From Anaerolineales bacterium (GTDB lineage Bacteria; Chloroflexota; Anaerolineae; Anaerolineales; UBA11579): 64,000 nt of DNA. Every line of letters starts with the position of its first letter. Position 1 is the first letter of the stretch. Position numbers and translations under genes: made by a program. The DNA lies in contig JAJTXV010000001.1 in assembly GCA_021463845.1 (NCBI GenBank), positions 728,249 to 792,248 on the forward strand, written 5' to 3'. Below the pieces are notes generated by a model that ran no database searches, was not told where the DNA came from, and worked only from the letters and a program-made list of their open reading frames with translations. Below are positions 45,791 through 52,174 of this stretch, in pieces.

Positions 45791-45814
45791 AGGGGCGCAG
45801 CATGCTGCGCCCCT
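45791..45814. repeat. Perfect 24-bp palindrome of the GGGGCGCA family
   Basis: AGGGGCGCAGC + ATGC + reverse complement; identical in type to 12072-12094. Located just after the M1 peptidase gene. Confidence 0.7.
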
Positions 45815-45924
45815 AGTGTTTCTGGTAGCGAATTAGGCCGAGTTTCAAGCAAAAACCAGATTACTTCGAGGCTATAAGCTGCATATTCATGCAACTTATA
45901 GCAGTCCTCGCAGTGACGGAGTCG

Positions 45925-46569
45925 CTATTCGTCGAAGACCAGTTCATCGCGGCCGGAGAGTTTGGCTTCGATGGTGCGGATGACAATATCCAGGTGGGCG
46001 GGGTCGTTCACATAGTCCAGATCGCCGGATGAGATGGTGAGCACCGGGCAGAGATCAAAGTTGCGCAGCCATTCGTCGTAATACCCATCCAGCAGGCCCA
46101 GGTACTCGGCGGTGATGCCAGCTTCCATCTCGCGGCCGCGGGCCTGGATGCGGCCCAGCAGCGCGGGCACGGGCGCCTTCAGCATGATGAGCAGATCCGG
46201 TTTGGGCAGCGAGGCGATGACCAGCTCGTAGACGCGTGAGTACGTATCCAGGTCCTCTGGGCTGAGGTTGCCGAGCGAGTGCAGAGCACGGGCAAAGATG
46301 TAATAGTCCTCATAGATGCTGCGGTCAAGGATGGCCGAGCTGGGGTCACGATAGGCTTCGAAGTGGAGCTGCGAGCGTTGAGCGAGCAGGAACACCTGGA
46401 GATGGAAGGCCCAACTGCGCATATCAGCATAGAATTTAGCGAGATAAGGATTGGTCTCGACGGTCTCGAAGCCAGTGCGCCAACCCAAGCGGTCACCCAG
46501 CTGGGTGACCAGCGAAGTTTTGCCGGCGCCGATGTTGCCAGCCACGAGAACAAGATGTTTTGCAGCCAT
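45925..46569 (-). CDS. Deoxynucleoside kinase
   Basis: 214 aa from the ATG at 46569; the frame is open much farther upstream but that region overlaps the divergent lipoprotein. P-loop AGNIGAGKTSL (about 9-19), ETNPYLAKFYAD, then the DRS motif SAILDRSIYEDYYIFA (about 79-94) and YSRVYELVIASLPKPDLLIMLKAPVPALLGRI with the lid Arg residues: a member of the dCK/dGK-type kinases. It phosphorylates deoxyribonucleosides for salvage. A TATACT (46577-46582, minus) ends 7 bases before the ATG, again suggesting a leaderless transcript. Confidence 0.92.
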   Translation of the reverse strand: MAAKHLVLVAGNIGAGKTSLVTQLGDRLGWRTGFETVETNPYLAKFYADMRSWAFHLQVFLLAQRSQLHFEAYRDPSSAILDRSIYEDYYIFARALHSLGNLSPEDLDTYSRVYELVIASLPKPDLLIMLKAPVPALLGRIQARGREMEAGITAEYLGLLDGYYDEWLRNFDLCPVLTISSGDLDYVNDPAHLDIVIRTIEAKLSGRDELVFDE

Positions 46570-46663
46570 TTGAGGGAGTATACATAAAGCGGCGCGGGAC
46601 GATTTGCAAATCCAGGTGTTAATTTTTAGTGGGATACTTATTTCAGTAGTAGAAGGAGCAGAC

Positions 46664-47497
46664 ATGAAGCAAATCACCCTTTCCCTGTTATTGCTGTTGG
46701 CCCTGGCGGCCTGCAGCCCGGCGCCAGCCACGCCGGATGCCAATGCGCTGTTCACCAGCGTGGCCAGCACGCTTTCGGCGGTGAATACGGAGACGGCCGC
46801 AGCCGTGCCGCCCACCGAGGCGCCGCCGACGGCTACGCCGGAACCGGAAGCGACGGCCACCTTCACGCCCGAGCCGACTCCAACTCAGGAGGAAGGCCGC
46901 ATCAACCTGGCGACCGGCGCCACCAACGGCGTGGTGACCGGCCGAGTGGAAGCCAACCAGCGGGTCAGCTTTGTGGCCGGCGCGGCCGCCAACCAGGTGA
47001 TCATTGCCAACCTGTTCACCCAGGCCGGTAACGCCGTGATGGAGATCAAGGGCGCCGACGGCAGCACGGTGTTGGCCGAATCGCTGCGCTACAACTCCTA
47101 CCGCACCCTGCTGACCAAGACGCAGGACTACGAATTCACCGTGGTGGGCGGCGGCAGCGCCCAGGACTTCACGCTGTCAGTGGCGTTTGCGGTGCCGGTG
47201 AGCTTCGCCAGCGGCACCAGCAGCGCCAGTTACACCGGGCGCACGGTGGGCGGCAACCCGGTGACCTACACGATCTACGCCCAAGCCGGCAAGCAGCTGC
47301 AGGTCAATGTGAACACCAACGCCAGCGACGCGGCCCTGACGATCTGGGGCTTCAACACCGGCGAGCCGTATGCCAGGGCGCAGAACGGTGTGACCAACTT
47401 CAGCCTGAACCTGCCGCAGACGCAGTACTACATCATCGAAGTGGTGCCGCAGGGCGGCCGCACCGTGGACTACACCCTGACGGTTTCGATCCCGTAG
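46664..47497 (+). CDS. Lipoprotein with two repeated beta domains
   Basis: 277 aa. Signal peptide and lipobox (LALAACSP), then a Thr/Pro/Glu linker (TEAPPTATPEPEATATFTPE). Two similar beta-sandwich units follow (about 85-175 and 180-275), each with GxVx(A/G)xxxxxYxxxAxAGxQ(L/V) patterns and a final YYIIEVVPQGG-type strand, reminiscent of pre-peptidase C-terminal (PPC-like) domains. Surface lipoprotein; ligand unknown. Confidence 0.75.
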   Translation: MKQITLSLLLLLALAACSPAPATPDANALFTSVASTLSAVNTETAAAVPPTEAPPTATPEPEATATFTPEPTPTQEEGRINLATGATNGVVTGRVEANQRVSFVAGAAANQVIIANLFTQAGNAVMEIKGADGSTVLAESLRYNSYRTLLTKTQDYEFTVVGGGSAQDFTLSVAFAVPVSFASGTSSASYTGRTVGGNPVTYTIYAQAGKQLQVNVNTNASDAALTIWGFNTGEPYARAQNGVTNFSLNLPQTQYYIIEVVPQGGRTVDYTLTVSIP

Positions 47498-47504
47498 ACC
47501 CGCG

Positions 47505-47530
47505 GTTGGGGCACCGCAGTGCGCCCCAAC
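47505..47530. repeat. GGGGCGCA-type palindromic repeat
   Basis: GTTGGGGC ... GCCCCAAC, 26 bp. Just after the lipoprotein gene stop. Confidence 0.65.
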
Positions 47531-47559
47531 TGAAGACTACTCTCCTCGCAATGACGAGA

Positions 47560-47594
47560 AAGAAGAGCGGCCTGCATATGCAGGCTGCTCTTTT
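47560..47594. terminator. Bidirectional terminator
   Basis: GAGCGGCCTGCA / TGCAGGCTGCTC stem (one G-U type pair), A- and T-rich flanks on both sides. It separates two convergent lipoprotein genes. Confidence 0.85.
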
Positions 47595-47603
47595 ATTACC
47601 GGG

Positions 47604-48425
47604 CTACGGACTAACGTTGGCGATGACAGTCCACTTGACCGGATTGCCTTGCGTGATCTTGAGCGAGATGGTGAAGCTGTTGGAGCCGGGCGATACCTGG
47701 TGTGACCAGTTGTTGTTGCAGATGGTGTTGTCGTCTGCGCCAGGGGCCGTGATCTCGACATACTCCGGCATGCTGGTGTCGCACTGGAAGGCGATGTCGA
47801 CTTCGGTCTGGCCAGTGAGGTCATCCACGCGGATGGTGATGCGGTGAGTGGTGTTGGCCGGCACCTCGCCGCTGATGGACTTGTTGTCGGTGTTGTTGGC
47901 TGAGAGCACCAGCGAGAAGTCTTGCGTGTTGCCGCTGTTGCCTCCGCCCCCGCCTCCGCCTCCACCGCCACCAGTGTTGTTACCGCCGCCACCGCCACCG
48001 CCGCCCGTGGGCGGTGCAGGCGGCGTAACGACGGGCAGACCGGCAAGCACATCACCTTCGATGAAATTGATGGAGATCCAGCCGGTGGCGCTGCCGAAGC
48101 GCACCTGCAGCCAGGTGCCGGCGGCGTTGATGCCGAGCACATCCACCGTTTGGCCGCCGGGGATGATGGCCATGACGCCATAGGCGGTCGAGTCGCCGGA
48201 GCGCATGTTGACGTCACGGCTGGTGGTGGCCTGCGGGGTCTCAGGGGTTGGGGTCTGCTGCGGGGTCGGCGTGCTGGTGGCGTTGTTGCCGGCGGCGGCC
48301 GTCTGCAGCTCGCTGATCTGCTGGGTCTGGGCGATGCCGGTGGCAATGACCGACTCGGCGCTGGGGCCGCAGGCGGCCAGGGCCAGGGTCAGCACGGCCA
48401 GGACCACGAATGCTTTTTTGCTCAT
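47604..48425 (-). CDS. Lipoprotein with SH3-like domain and poly-Gly linkers
   Basis: 273 aa from the ATG at 48425. Lipobox LALAACGP, then a coiled helix (ATGIAQTQQISELQTAAAGNN) and a Thr/Pro linker. A bacterial SH3-like domain covers about residues 65-110 (RDVNMRSGDSTAYGVMAIIPGGQTVDVLG, WLQVRFGSATGWI). Two glycine runs of 8 and 11 residues, split by NNT, link it to a C-terminal beta domain with two Cys. The GGN/GGC-rich coding DNA is repetitive and may vary in length. Confidence 0.8.
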   Translation of the reverse strand: MSKKAFVVLAVLTLALAACGPSAESVIATGIAQTQQISELQTAAAGNNATSTPTPQQTPTPETPQATTSRDVNMRSGDSTAYGVMAIIPGGQTVDVLGINAAGTWLQVRFGSATGWISINFIEGDVLAGLPVVTPPAPPTGGGGGGGGNNTGGGGGGGGGGGNSGNTQDFSLVLSANNTDNKSISGEVPANTTHRITIRVDDLTGQTEVDIAFQCDTSMPEYVEITAPGADDNTICNNNWSHQVSPGSNSFTISLKITQGNPVKWTVIANVSP

Positions 48426-48555
48426 ATATAGCTCCTTATAAGGAAGATGCAGCTGTCGCTGAGAGAACGTAATCCACCGCCAAGCGTTACCCGCACGGAT
48501 GTGCCTGGGCCGAACCGATTTGCAGGGCTGAAAGGTGCGGCACGCTGACAAAACC

Positions 48556-48745
48556 TTTAATCATCATCACAGTGAATCAGGGGGGCCGGGGAGGAGTGTT
48601 AATAGTTCAAGGGCGCTTGACAGCTTGCATGGCTTCGCCATGCATTGGAGTTTGTCGGGTAAAGCTCGACAAACTCCGCTCACAAGCAAAAGTTATTATC
48701 TGCGAATATGGGTGGGGGTCAAAACTTATTACTAACAACTTTTGC
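48556..48745. other. Structured non-coding region with hairpins and G-run palindromes
   Basis: Contains a TTAATCATCATCAC-(G-rich)-GTTAATAGTT segment (48556-48604), a GCATGGC-TTC-GCCATGC hairpin (48627-48643), a GGAGTTTGTCG/CGACAAACTCC hairpin (48645-48674), then a 60-bp element with GCAAAAGTT/AACTTTTGC ends and a GGGTGGGGGT core (48686-48745). A TTGACA sits at 48617. The 438-bp gap 48426-48863 holds no convincing ORF. Confidence 0.5.
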
Positions 48746-48863
48746 AGAAGGCGGATCAATGTGAGCATGGCACGCTTGTACACGCGTTGGGGCTATTTTG
48801 GGGGAGCTTTAGAAAAAATCAAGCTATTGGACAGCAGGCGGGCATGGCGTGTTAGGATGAGGC

Positions 48864-49472
48864 ATGACCAAGACACAACCCTTTCTGACTTCACGGTATG
48901 CCTTGGCCGGTGTGTTCGCCGGGCTGGCTGGGTTTCTGGCCTTCCTGCTGATACACCAGGCGTTGATCATGCCGATCTGGTTCATTGCGCCGCTGGGCGT
49001 GGTGGTGGCGGCGCTGGCTGGGCTGCTGGTGGCGTGGGCCTACGCGGCGCTGCGCCCCGCCCTGCCCCAGAATACCTGGCTGGCGGTGCTGGCTTTCGTT
49101 GGCCTGCTGACCCTGACCCAAGTGGCCTCGTACGCGGTGAGCAGCGTGCAACACCCGATCATTGACTATCTATGGGGCGGCAACCGGGTGCTGCCGGGCT
49201 TTGAGGGCATCGTGTTCTCGCGCTTTGCGGTGGACCTGTTCGTGACGTCGGCGGTGGCTGGAGCGCTGGCGGGCCTACTTGTTGGCCGCAGCAAGCAGGC
49301 GGCCGGGCGCATGGCGCTGGCCGCGTTGGGTTTCGCCATCGGCCCGGGGCACAATACGCCGTTCTTTGCTGGAGTGGCGGCCAGCGCCGGGACGCTGTGG
49401 GCGCTGATATTGGGAGCGATTGTGACGGCGGCGGTAGTGTTTGCATTGGTAGTGCGCCGGGAGGATTCTTAG
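48864..49472 (+). CDS. Membrane protein of unknown function
   Basis: 202 aa with about five hydrophobic segments (ALAGVFAGLAGFLAFLLI, FIAPLGVVVAALAGLLVAWAY, and three more), ending in a basic tail (VVRREDS). No motif recognised. TAGGAT (48853-48858) ends 5 bases before the ATG and TTGGAC lies 20 bases further up; a leaderless start is possible. The nearest genes are unrelated lipoproteins. Confidence 0.6.
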   Translation: MTKTQPFLTSRYALAGVFAGLAGFLAFLLIHQALIMPIWFIAPLGVVVAALAGLLVAWAYAALRPALPQNTWLAVLAFVGLLTLTQVASYAVSSVQHPIIDYLWGGNRVLPGFEGIVFSRFAVDLFVTSAVAGALAGLLVGRSKQAAGRMALAALGFAIGPGHNTPFFAGVAASAGTLWALILGAIVTAAVVFALVVRREDS

Positions 49473-49492
49473 CATATTGCAAGCCTTTGCTT

Positions 49493-49520
49493 GACCTAAA
49501 GGATTCCTCGGCTGGCTGGC
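49493..49520. repeat. Fragment of a B-type hairpin repeat
   Basis: GACCTAAAGGATTCCTCGG is the outer end of a reverse B copy; the partner arm is missing. Confidence 0.6.
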
Positions 49521-49690
49521 ACAAGCTTCTAGATATCGATAGGAAGTCCGCCTCGGGATGAGATGCGCAGCGGTGCTGCGCGGGAGAAGCTGCTCGGCTA
49601 GCGCCGAGCGACGCTTCTCCGCGTGAACTCGGGCAGGGTATGTTGCGCAGCGCTGCTGCGCGGGAGGGCTGGCGACAATGGAGCTAGTGC

Positions 49691-49730
49691 AGGGGACTCA
49701 TAAGCCCTTGGTCGTGAGTTCGAATCTTGG
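49691..49730 (+). pseudogene. Degenerate tRNA-Met(CAU)-like 3' half
   Basis: GGGA-CTCATAA-GCCC (anticodon CAT) is followed by TTGGTCGTGAGTTCGAATC, the anticodon arm, variable loop and T arm of a tRNA-Met. The 5' half lacks a D arm and the T and anticodon stems have mismatches, so it is not a working tRNA. It could be a leftover of integration at a tRNA gene or a copied fragment. Confidence 0.6.
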
Positions 49731-49745
49731 TATGAGGAGACGCAG

Positions 49746-50744
49746 ATGGACCCTACAGTAGAAATCCCGAAACCAAGCAAAGCGGTCATCGATTGGCTGC
49801 TGGCTGCAGACCCGTCCATCCGCTGGCAAGTGATGCGTGACCTGACCGGGGCGCCGGACGCGGCTATTGTGGCCGAGCGGGCCAAGGTGGCTAGCGAAGG
49901 CTGGGGCGCGGCGATCCTGGCAGCACAGGTTGAGGACGGCACCTGGCCGGGCGAGGCGCGCATTCCTGAGTACCCTACCCTGCGCACCCTCATGCTGCTG
50001 TGCGATATGGGGCTGGACCCGGCGAGCGAGCAGGCTCGCAGCGCCATCGCCCGCGTGCGCGCCAATGTGACCTGGCTGATGAATATCACTGAGGAAGAAC
50101 TGCCAAAGGACATGGACATCCACTGGTGGCATAAGCCGTTCTTTGACGGCGAGGTGGAGGCGTGCATGAACGGCCGGGTTGTGAAGGTCGGGGCGTACTT
50201 TGGTGAAGACATGCAGCCGCTGGTGGAGCGACTGCTGGGCGAGCAGAAGGCCGATGGCGGCTGGAACTGCGAAGAGAATTCGGTGCGCGGCTCCTTTCAC
50301 TCGACGATCTGTGTGCTGGAAGGGCTGCTGGAGTACGAGAAGGCAACCGGCGGCTCGCCAGCGGTGACGGCGGCCCGGCAGCGAGGCGAGGCGTACTTCC
50401 TGGAGCGCGGCATGCTGCGTTCGCTCTCGACCGGCGATATGCCGGCAGTGGACCGCGCCACCGAGGAGCCGACAGCCTGGACGCAGTTCTCGTACCCGAC
50501 CTCAAAGCACTACGATGTGTTACGCGGGCTGGACTATATTCGCAGCGCCGGGGTTACGCCGGATGGGCGGGTTGCGGAAGCGATCGCTCTGGTGCTGGAG
50601 AAGCAGAGCGAAAACGGGCGCTGGCCGCGTGAGAACGTGCACGATGACCCAGTGGCGCTGGAGATGGAAGGCGCCAGCGGGACGGACAGCTACTGGAATA
50701 CCCTACGCGCTTTGCGGGTTCTGGATTGGTATGGGCGGGGGTGA
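49746..50744 (+). CDS. Prenyltransferase/squalene-cyclase-like toroid protein
   Basis: 332 aa. It shows repeated alpha-helix units with QW-like motifs: WLLAADPSIRWQVMRDL, QKADGGWNCEENSVRGSFHSTICVLEGLLEYE (about 178-208), EKQSENGRWPRENVHDD (about 291-307) and SYWNTLRALRVL at the end. This matches the alpha/alpha toroid of terpene cyclases and prenyltransferases, but the protein has a single ~330-residue domain and no clear DxDD acid motif, so enzymatic cyclisation is doubtful. AGGAG lies before the ATG. Function unknown. Confidence 0.75.
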   Translation: MDPTVEIPKPSKAVIDWLLAADPSIRWQVMRDLTGAPDAAIVAERAKVASEGWGAAILAAQVEDGTWPGEARIPEYPTLRTLMLLCDMGLDPASEQARSAIARVRANVTWLMNITEEELPKDMDIHWWHKPFFDGEVEACMNGRVVKVGAYFGEDMQPLVERLLGEQKADGGWNCEENSVRGSFHSTICVLEGLLEYEKATGGSPAVTAARQRGEAYFLERGMLRSLSTGDMPAVDRATEEPTAWTQFSYPTSKHYDVLRGLDYIRSAGVTPDGRVAEAIALVLEKQSENGRWPRENVHDDPVALEMEGASGTDSYWNTLRALRVLDWYGRG

Positions 50745-50773
50745 TGGAAATACACAGCAGGGGATTTGCAAGA

Positions 50774-50870
50774 ATTGGCGGCTGGGATAGCCAGAGCAGC
50801 GAGGATCCTTCGCGGGCGGCTAAGTGTCCGCTTTGCGGGCACTTAGGCTGGCTCAGGATGCACGTAGGCT
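50774..50870. repeat. Left 97-bp direct repeat with relic of a GIY-YIG gene tail
   Basis: Nearly identical to 51226-51322 (about 90%). Just before and in its start, the frame AAT TGG CGG CTG GGA TAG encodes N-W-R-L-G-stop, the same tail as the intact GIY-YIG gene (D-W-R-L-G-stop). The rest is a reverse C-type hairpin with an inner TAAGTGTCCGC/GCGGGCACTTA stem, ending GGATGCACG. Confidence 0.85.
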
Positions 50871-50878
50871 GAGGAGAT

Positions 50879-50908
50879 CGTGCATCCCGAGCGCAGCGAG
50901 GGATCCTT
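50879..50908. repeat. C-type hairpin repeat at the left of the GIY-YIG gene
   Basis: CGTGCATCCCGAGCGCAGCG then AGGGATCCTT; its outer 14 bases are the inverted match (13/14) of 51303-51316. Confidence 0.85.
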
Positions 50909-50936
50909 GTAGACTTAGTATAAAGTCAGGTCAGGA

Positions 50937-51242
50937 ATGCAAAAAATGGGGAAGAAGACGACTTACGTCTATATTATTGGCAGTACAACAGGGGTCTTGT
51001 ATACGGGAATTACTTCCGACTTAGCTCAGCGCCTGCAGCAACACAGGACTGGAGCGGCGAATGGTTTCTCGAAGCGCTATGGGATTGCTCGGCTTCTGTT
51101 CTGCGAGGCGTTTGAGCACCCTGTAGATGCGCTAAAAGCTGAGCGGATGATCAAGGGATGGCGCAGGAGTAAGAAGCTGGAGCTGATCAGGACAATGAAC
51201 CCGACATTCAGGGATTTGAGCGAAGATTGGCGGCTGGGCTAG
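50937..51242 (+). CDS. Small GIY-YIG nuclease embedded in repeats
   Basis: 101 aa. GIY-YIG signature: YVYIIGSTTGVLYTGITSDL (about 9-28, the Y-V-Y-I ... L-Y-x-G-I core) with the catalytic Arg/His in AQRLQQHRTG, and the Glu in DALKAERMIKGWRRSKK (about 69-72). The tail MNPTFRDLSEDWRLG is typical of the small UPF0213-like group. TATAAA (50919-50924) and AGG before the ATG provide expression signals. The gene sits inside a 438-bp unit bounded by inverted C-type repeats, and its last codons overlap the right repeat. A link to spread of these repeats is inferred, not shown. Confidence 0.85.
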   Translation: MQKMGKKTTYVYIIGSTTGVLYTGITSDLAQRLQQHRTGAANGFSKRYGIARLLFCEAFEHPVDALKAERMIKGWRRSKKLELIRTMNPTFRDLSEDWRLG

Positions 51243-51322
51243 CTGAGGCAGCGAGGATCCTTCGCGGGCGGCTAAGTGCCCGCAAAGCGGGCACTTAGGC
51301 TGGCTCAGGATGCACGTGGGCT
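51226..51322. repeat. Right 97-bp direct repeat overlapping the GIY-YIG 3' end
   Basis: Copy of 50774-50870 at a distance of 452 bp. Holds a reverse C-type hairpin with inner TAAGTGCCCGC/GCGGGCACTTA and ends GGATGCACG. The GIY-YIG stop codon lies inside. Confidence 0.85.
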
Positions 51323-51467
51323 ATGTAAGTGTACACTCTAAGCAGATCAGGGAACCTCACTAATCTCAGTTTAGAAGAATCTAGCTATAGAAGCTTTATG
51401 TAGGTCTTCGGGAGAAGGCGGAGAGTTTGCTGAAAAAAGCAAACTACTGAAACACGATCTCCGAAGT
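51323..51467. other. AT-richer spacer with hairpin
   Basis: AGTTTGCT-GAAAAA-AGCAAACT (51424-51445) sits in a longer imperfect stem (TCTTCGGGAGA ... TCTCCGAAG). No T tract; it follows the leftward membrane gene, so it could end that transcript. Confidence 0.5.
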
Positions 51468-52157
51468 CTATTCCTCCATAACAAGCAACGCTCTATAAAC
51501 ATGTCTAGTCCAGTAAATCTCAAAGCGGTAGTACCTTTCAAGAATTTGAGTGAATATCCAGCAGGCTAGGATTGCCGATAACACAATAGTTATAAAGTTT
51601 GACTGTGATAGGTTTAGTGCAATCAAAACAATTAGTACGGGCAGTGGCACAAGAATGCTCTCACATAAACTCATCAAGTTCCTTGCACGATCAGCCAAAA
51701 TTGATGCTCCACCACCACGCTGAGCCACATATGAACGAATAGGAGAAAAGTAGAGGCGCTCCTTATCAGCCCCATAGCTATATCCAAGCACCTGTGCAGC
51801 CTTGTTAAAGATGGCAACAGCCTCCTTTTTATCAAGTCGCTGGCCTTCAAGGAGGTCATTCTTGAATGGTCGTTGACTCTGTATCAACCATTTCTTCGGA
51901 TCAGGGTGTCGCCTCCGACCGGGTCCCTCGATCTGCTTACGAACCCACTCAGCGAGTGGAGTTAAAGCAAATCCCAATATATAGGGAACAAACAGAAGTG
52001 CGAATGTAAGTACAGCTGGCAGTTGATTGACAATTAATACAAGCGAAAGTAAATCCCTACCAAGAGCATAGCTCAATAGGAGGTTCGCTAACCAAACCAA
52101 CCCCGCAACATAGTAAGTAAAGAGGTCAGAAACAGTAATGAACTTATCTATGTTCAT
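51468..52157 (-). CDS. AT-rich membrane protein of unknown function
   Basis: 229 aa. Two N-terminal membrane helices (LFTYYVAGLVWLANLLLSYAL, ALLFVPYILGFALTPLA), a soluble middle with basic RRRHPDPKKWL, then two helices near residues 170-205. The gene uses far more A/T at third positions than its neighbours, which suggests recent transfer. No family recognised. It lies between the GIY-YIG repeat unit and nrdJ, in the same direction as nrdJ. Confidence 0.65.
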   Translation of the reverse strand: MNIDKFITVSDLFTYYVAGLVWLANLLLSYALGRDLLSLVLIVNQLPAVLTFALLFVPYILGFALTPLAEWVRKQIEGPGRRRHPDPKKWLIQSQRPFKNDLLEGQRLDKKEAVAIFNKAAQVLGYSYGADKERLYFSPIRSYVAQRGGGASILADRARNLMSLCESILVPLPVLIVLIALNLSQSNFITIVLSAILACWIFTQILERYYRFEIYWTRHVYRALLVMEE

Positions 52158-52174
52158 TTACTATTCTCAGGCTT

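Noticed and set aside
45925..46866. Longer start for the deoxynucleoside kinase (313 codons)
   Set aside because: The extra part overlaps the divergent lipoprotein gene; the P-loop sits right after the ATG at 46569 and a -10 box lies 7 nt upstream.
49691..49730. Functional tRNA-Met gene
   Set aside because: No D arm or acceptor stem can be formed, and the remaining stems have mismatches.
50937..51242. Homing endonuclease of an intron or intein
   Set aside because: The gene lies in intergenic DNA, not within a split gene, and is of the small stand-alone GIY-YIG type.
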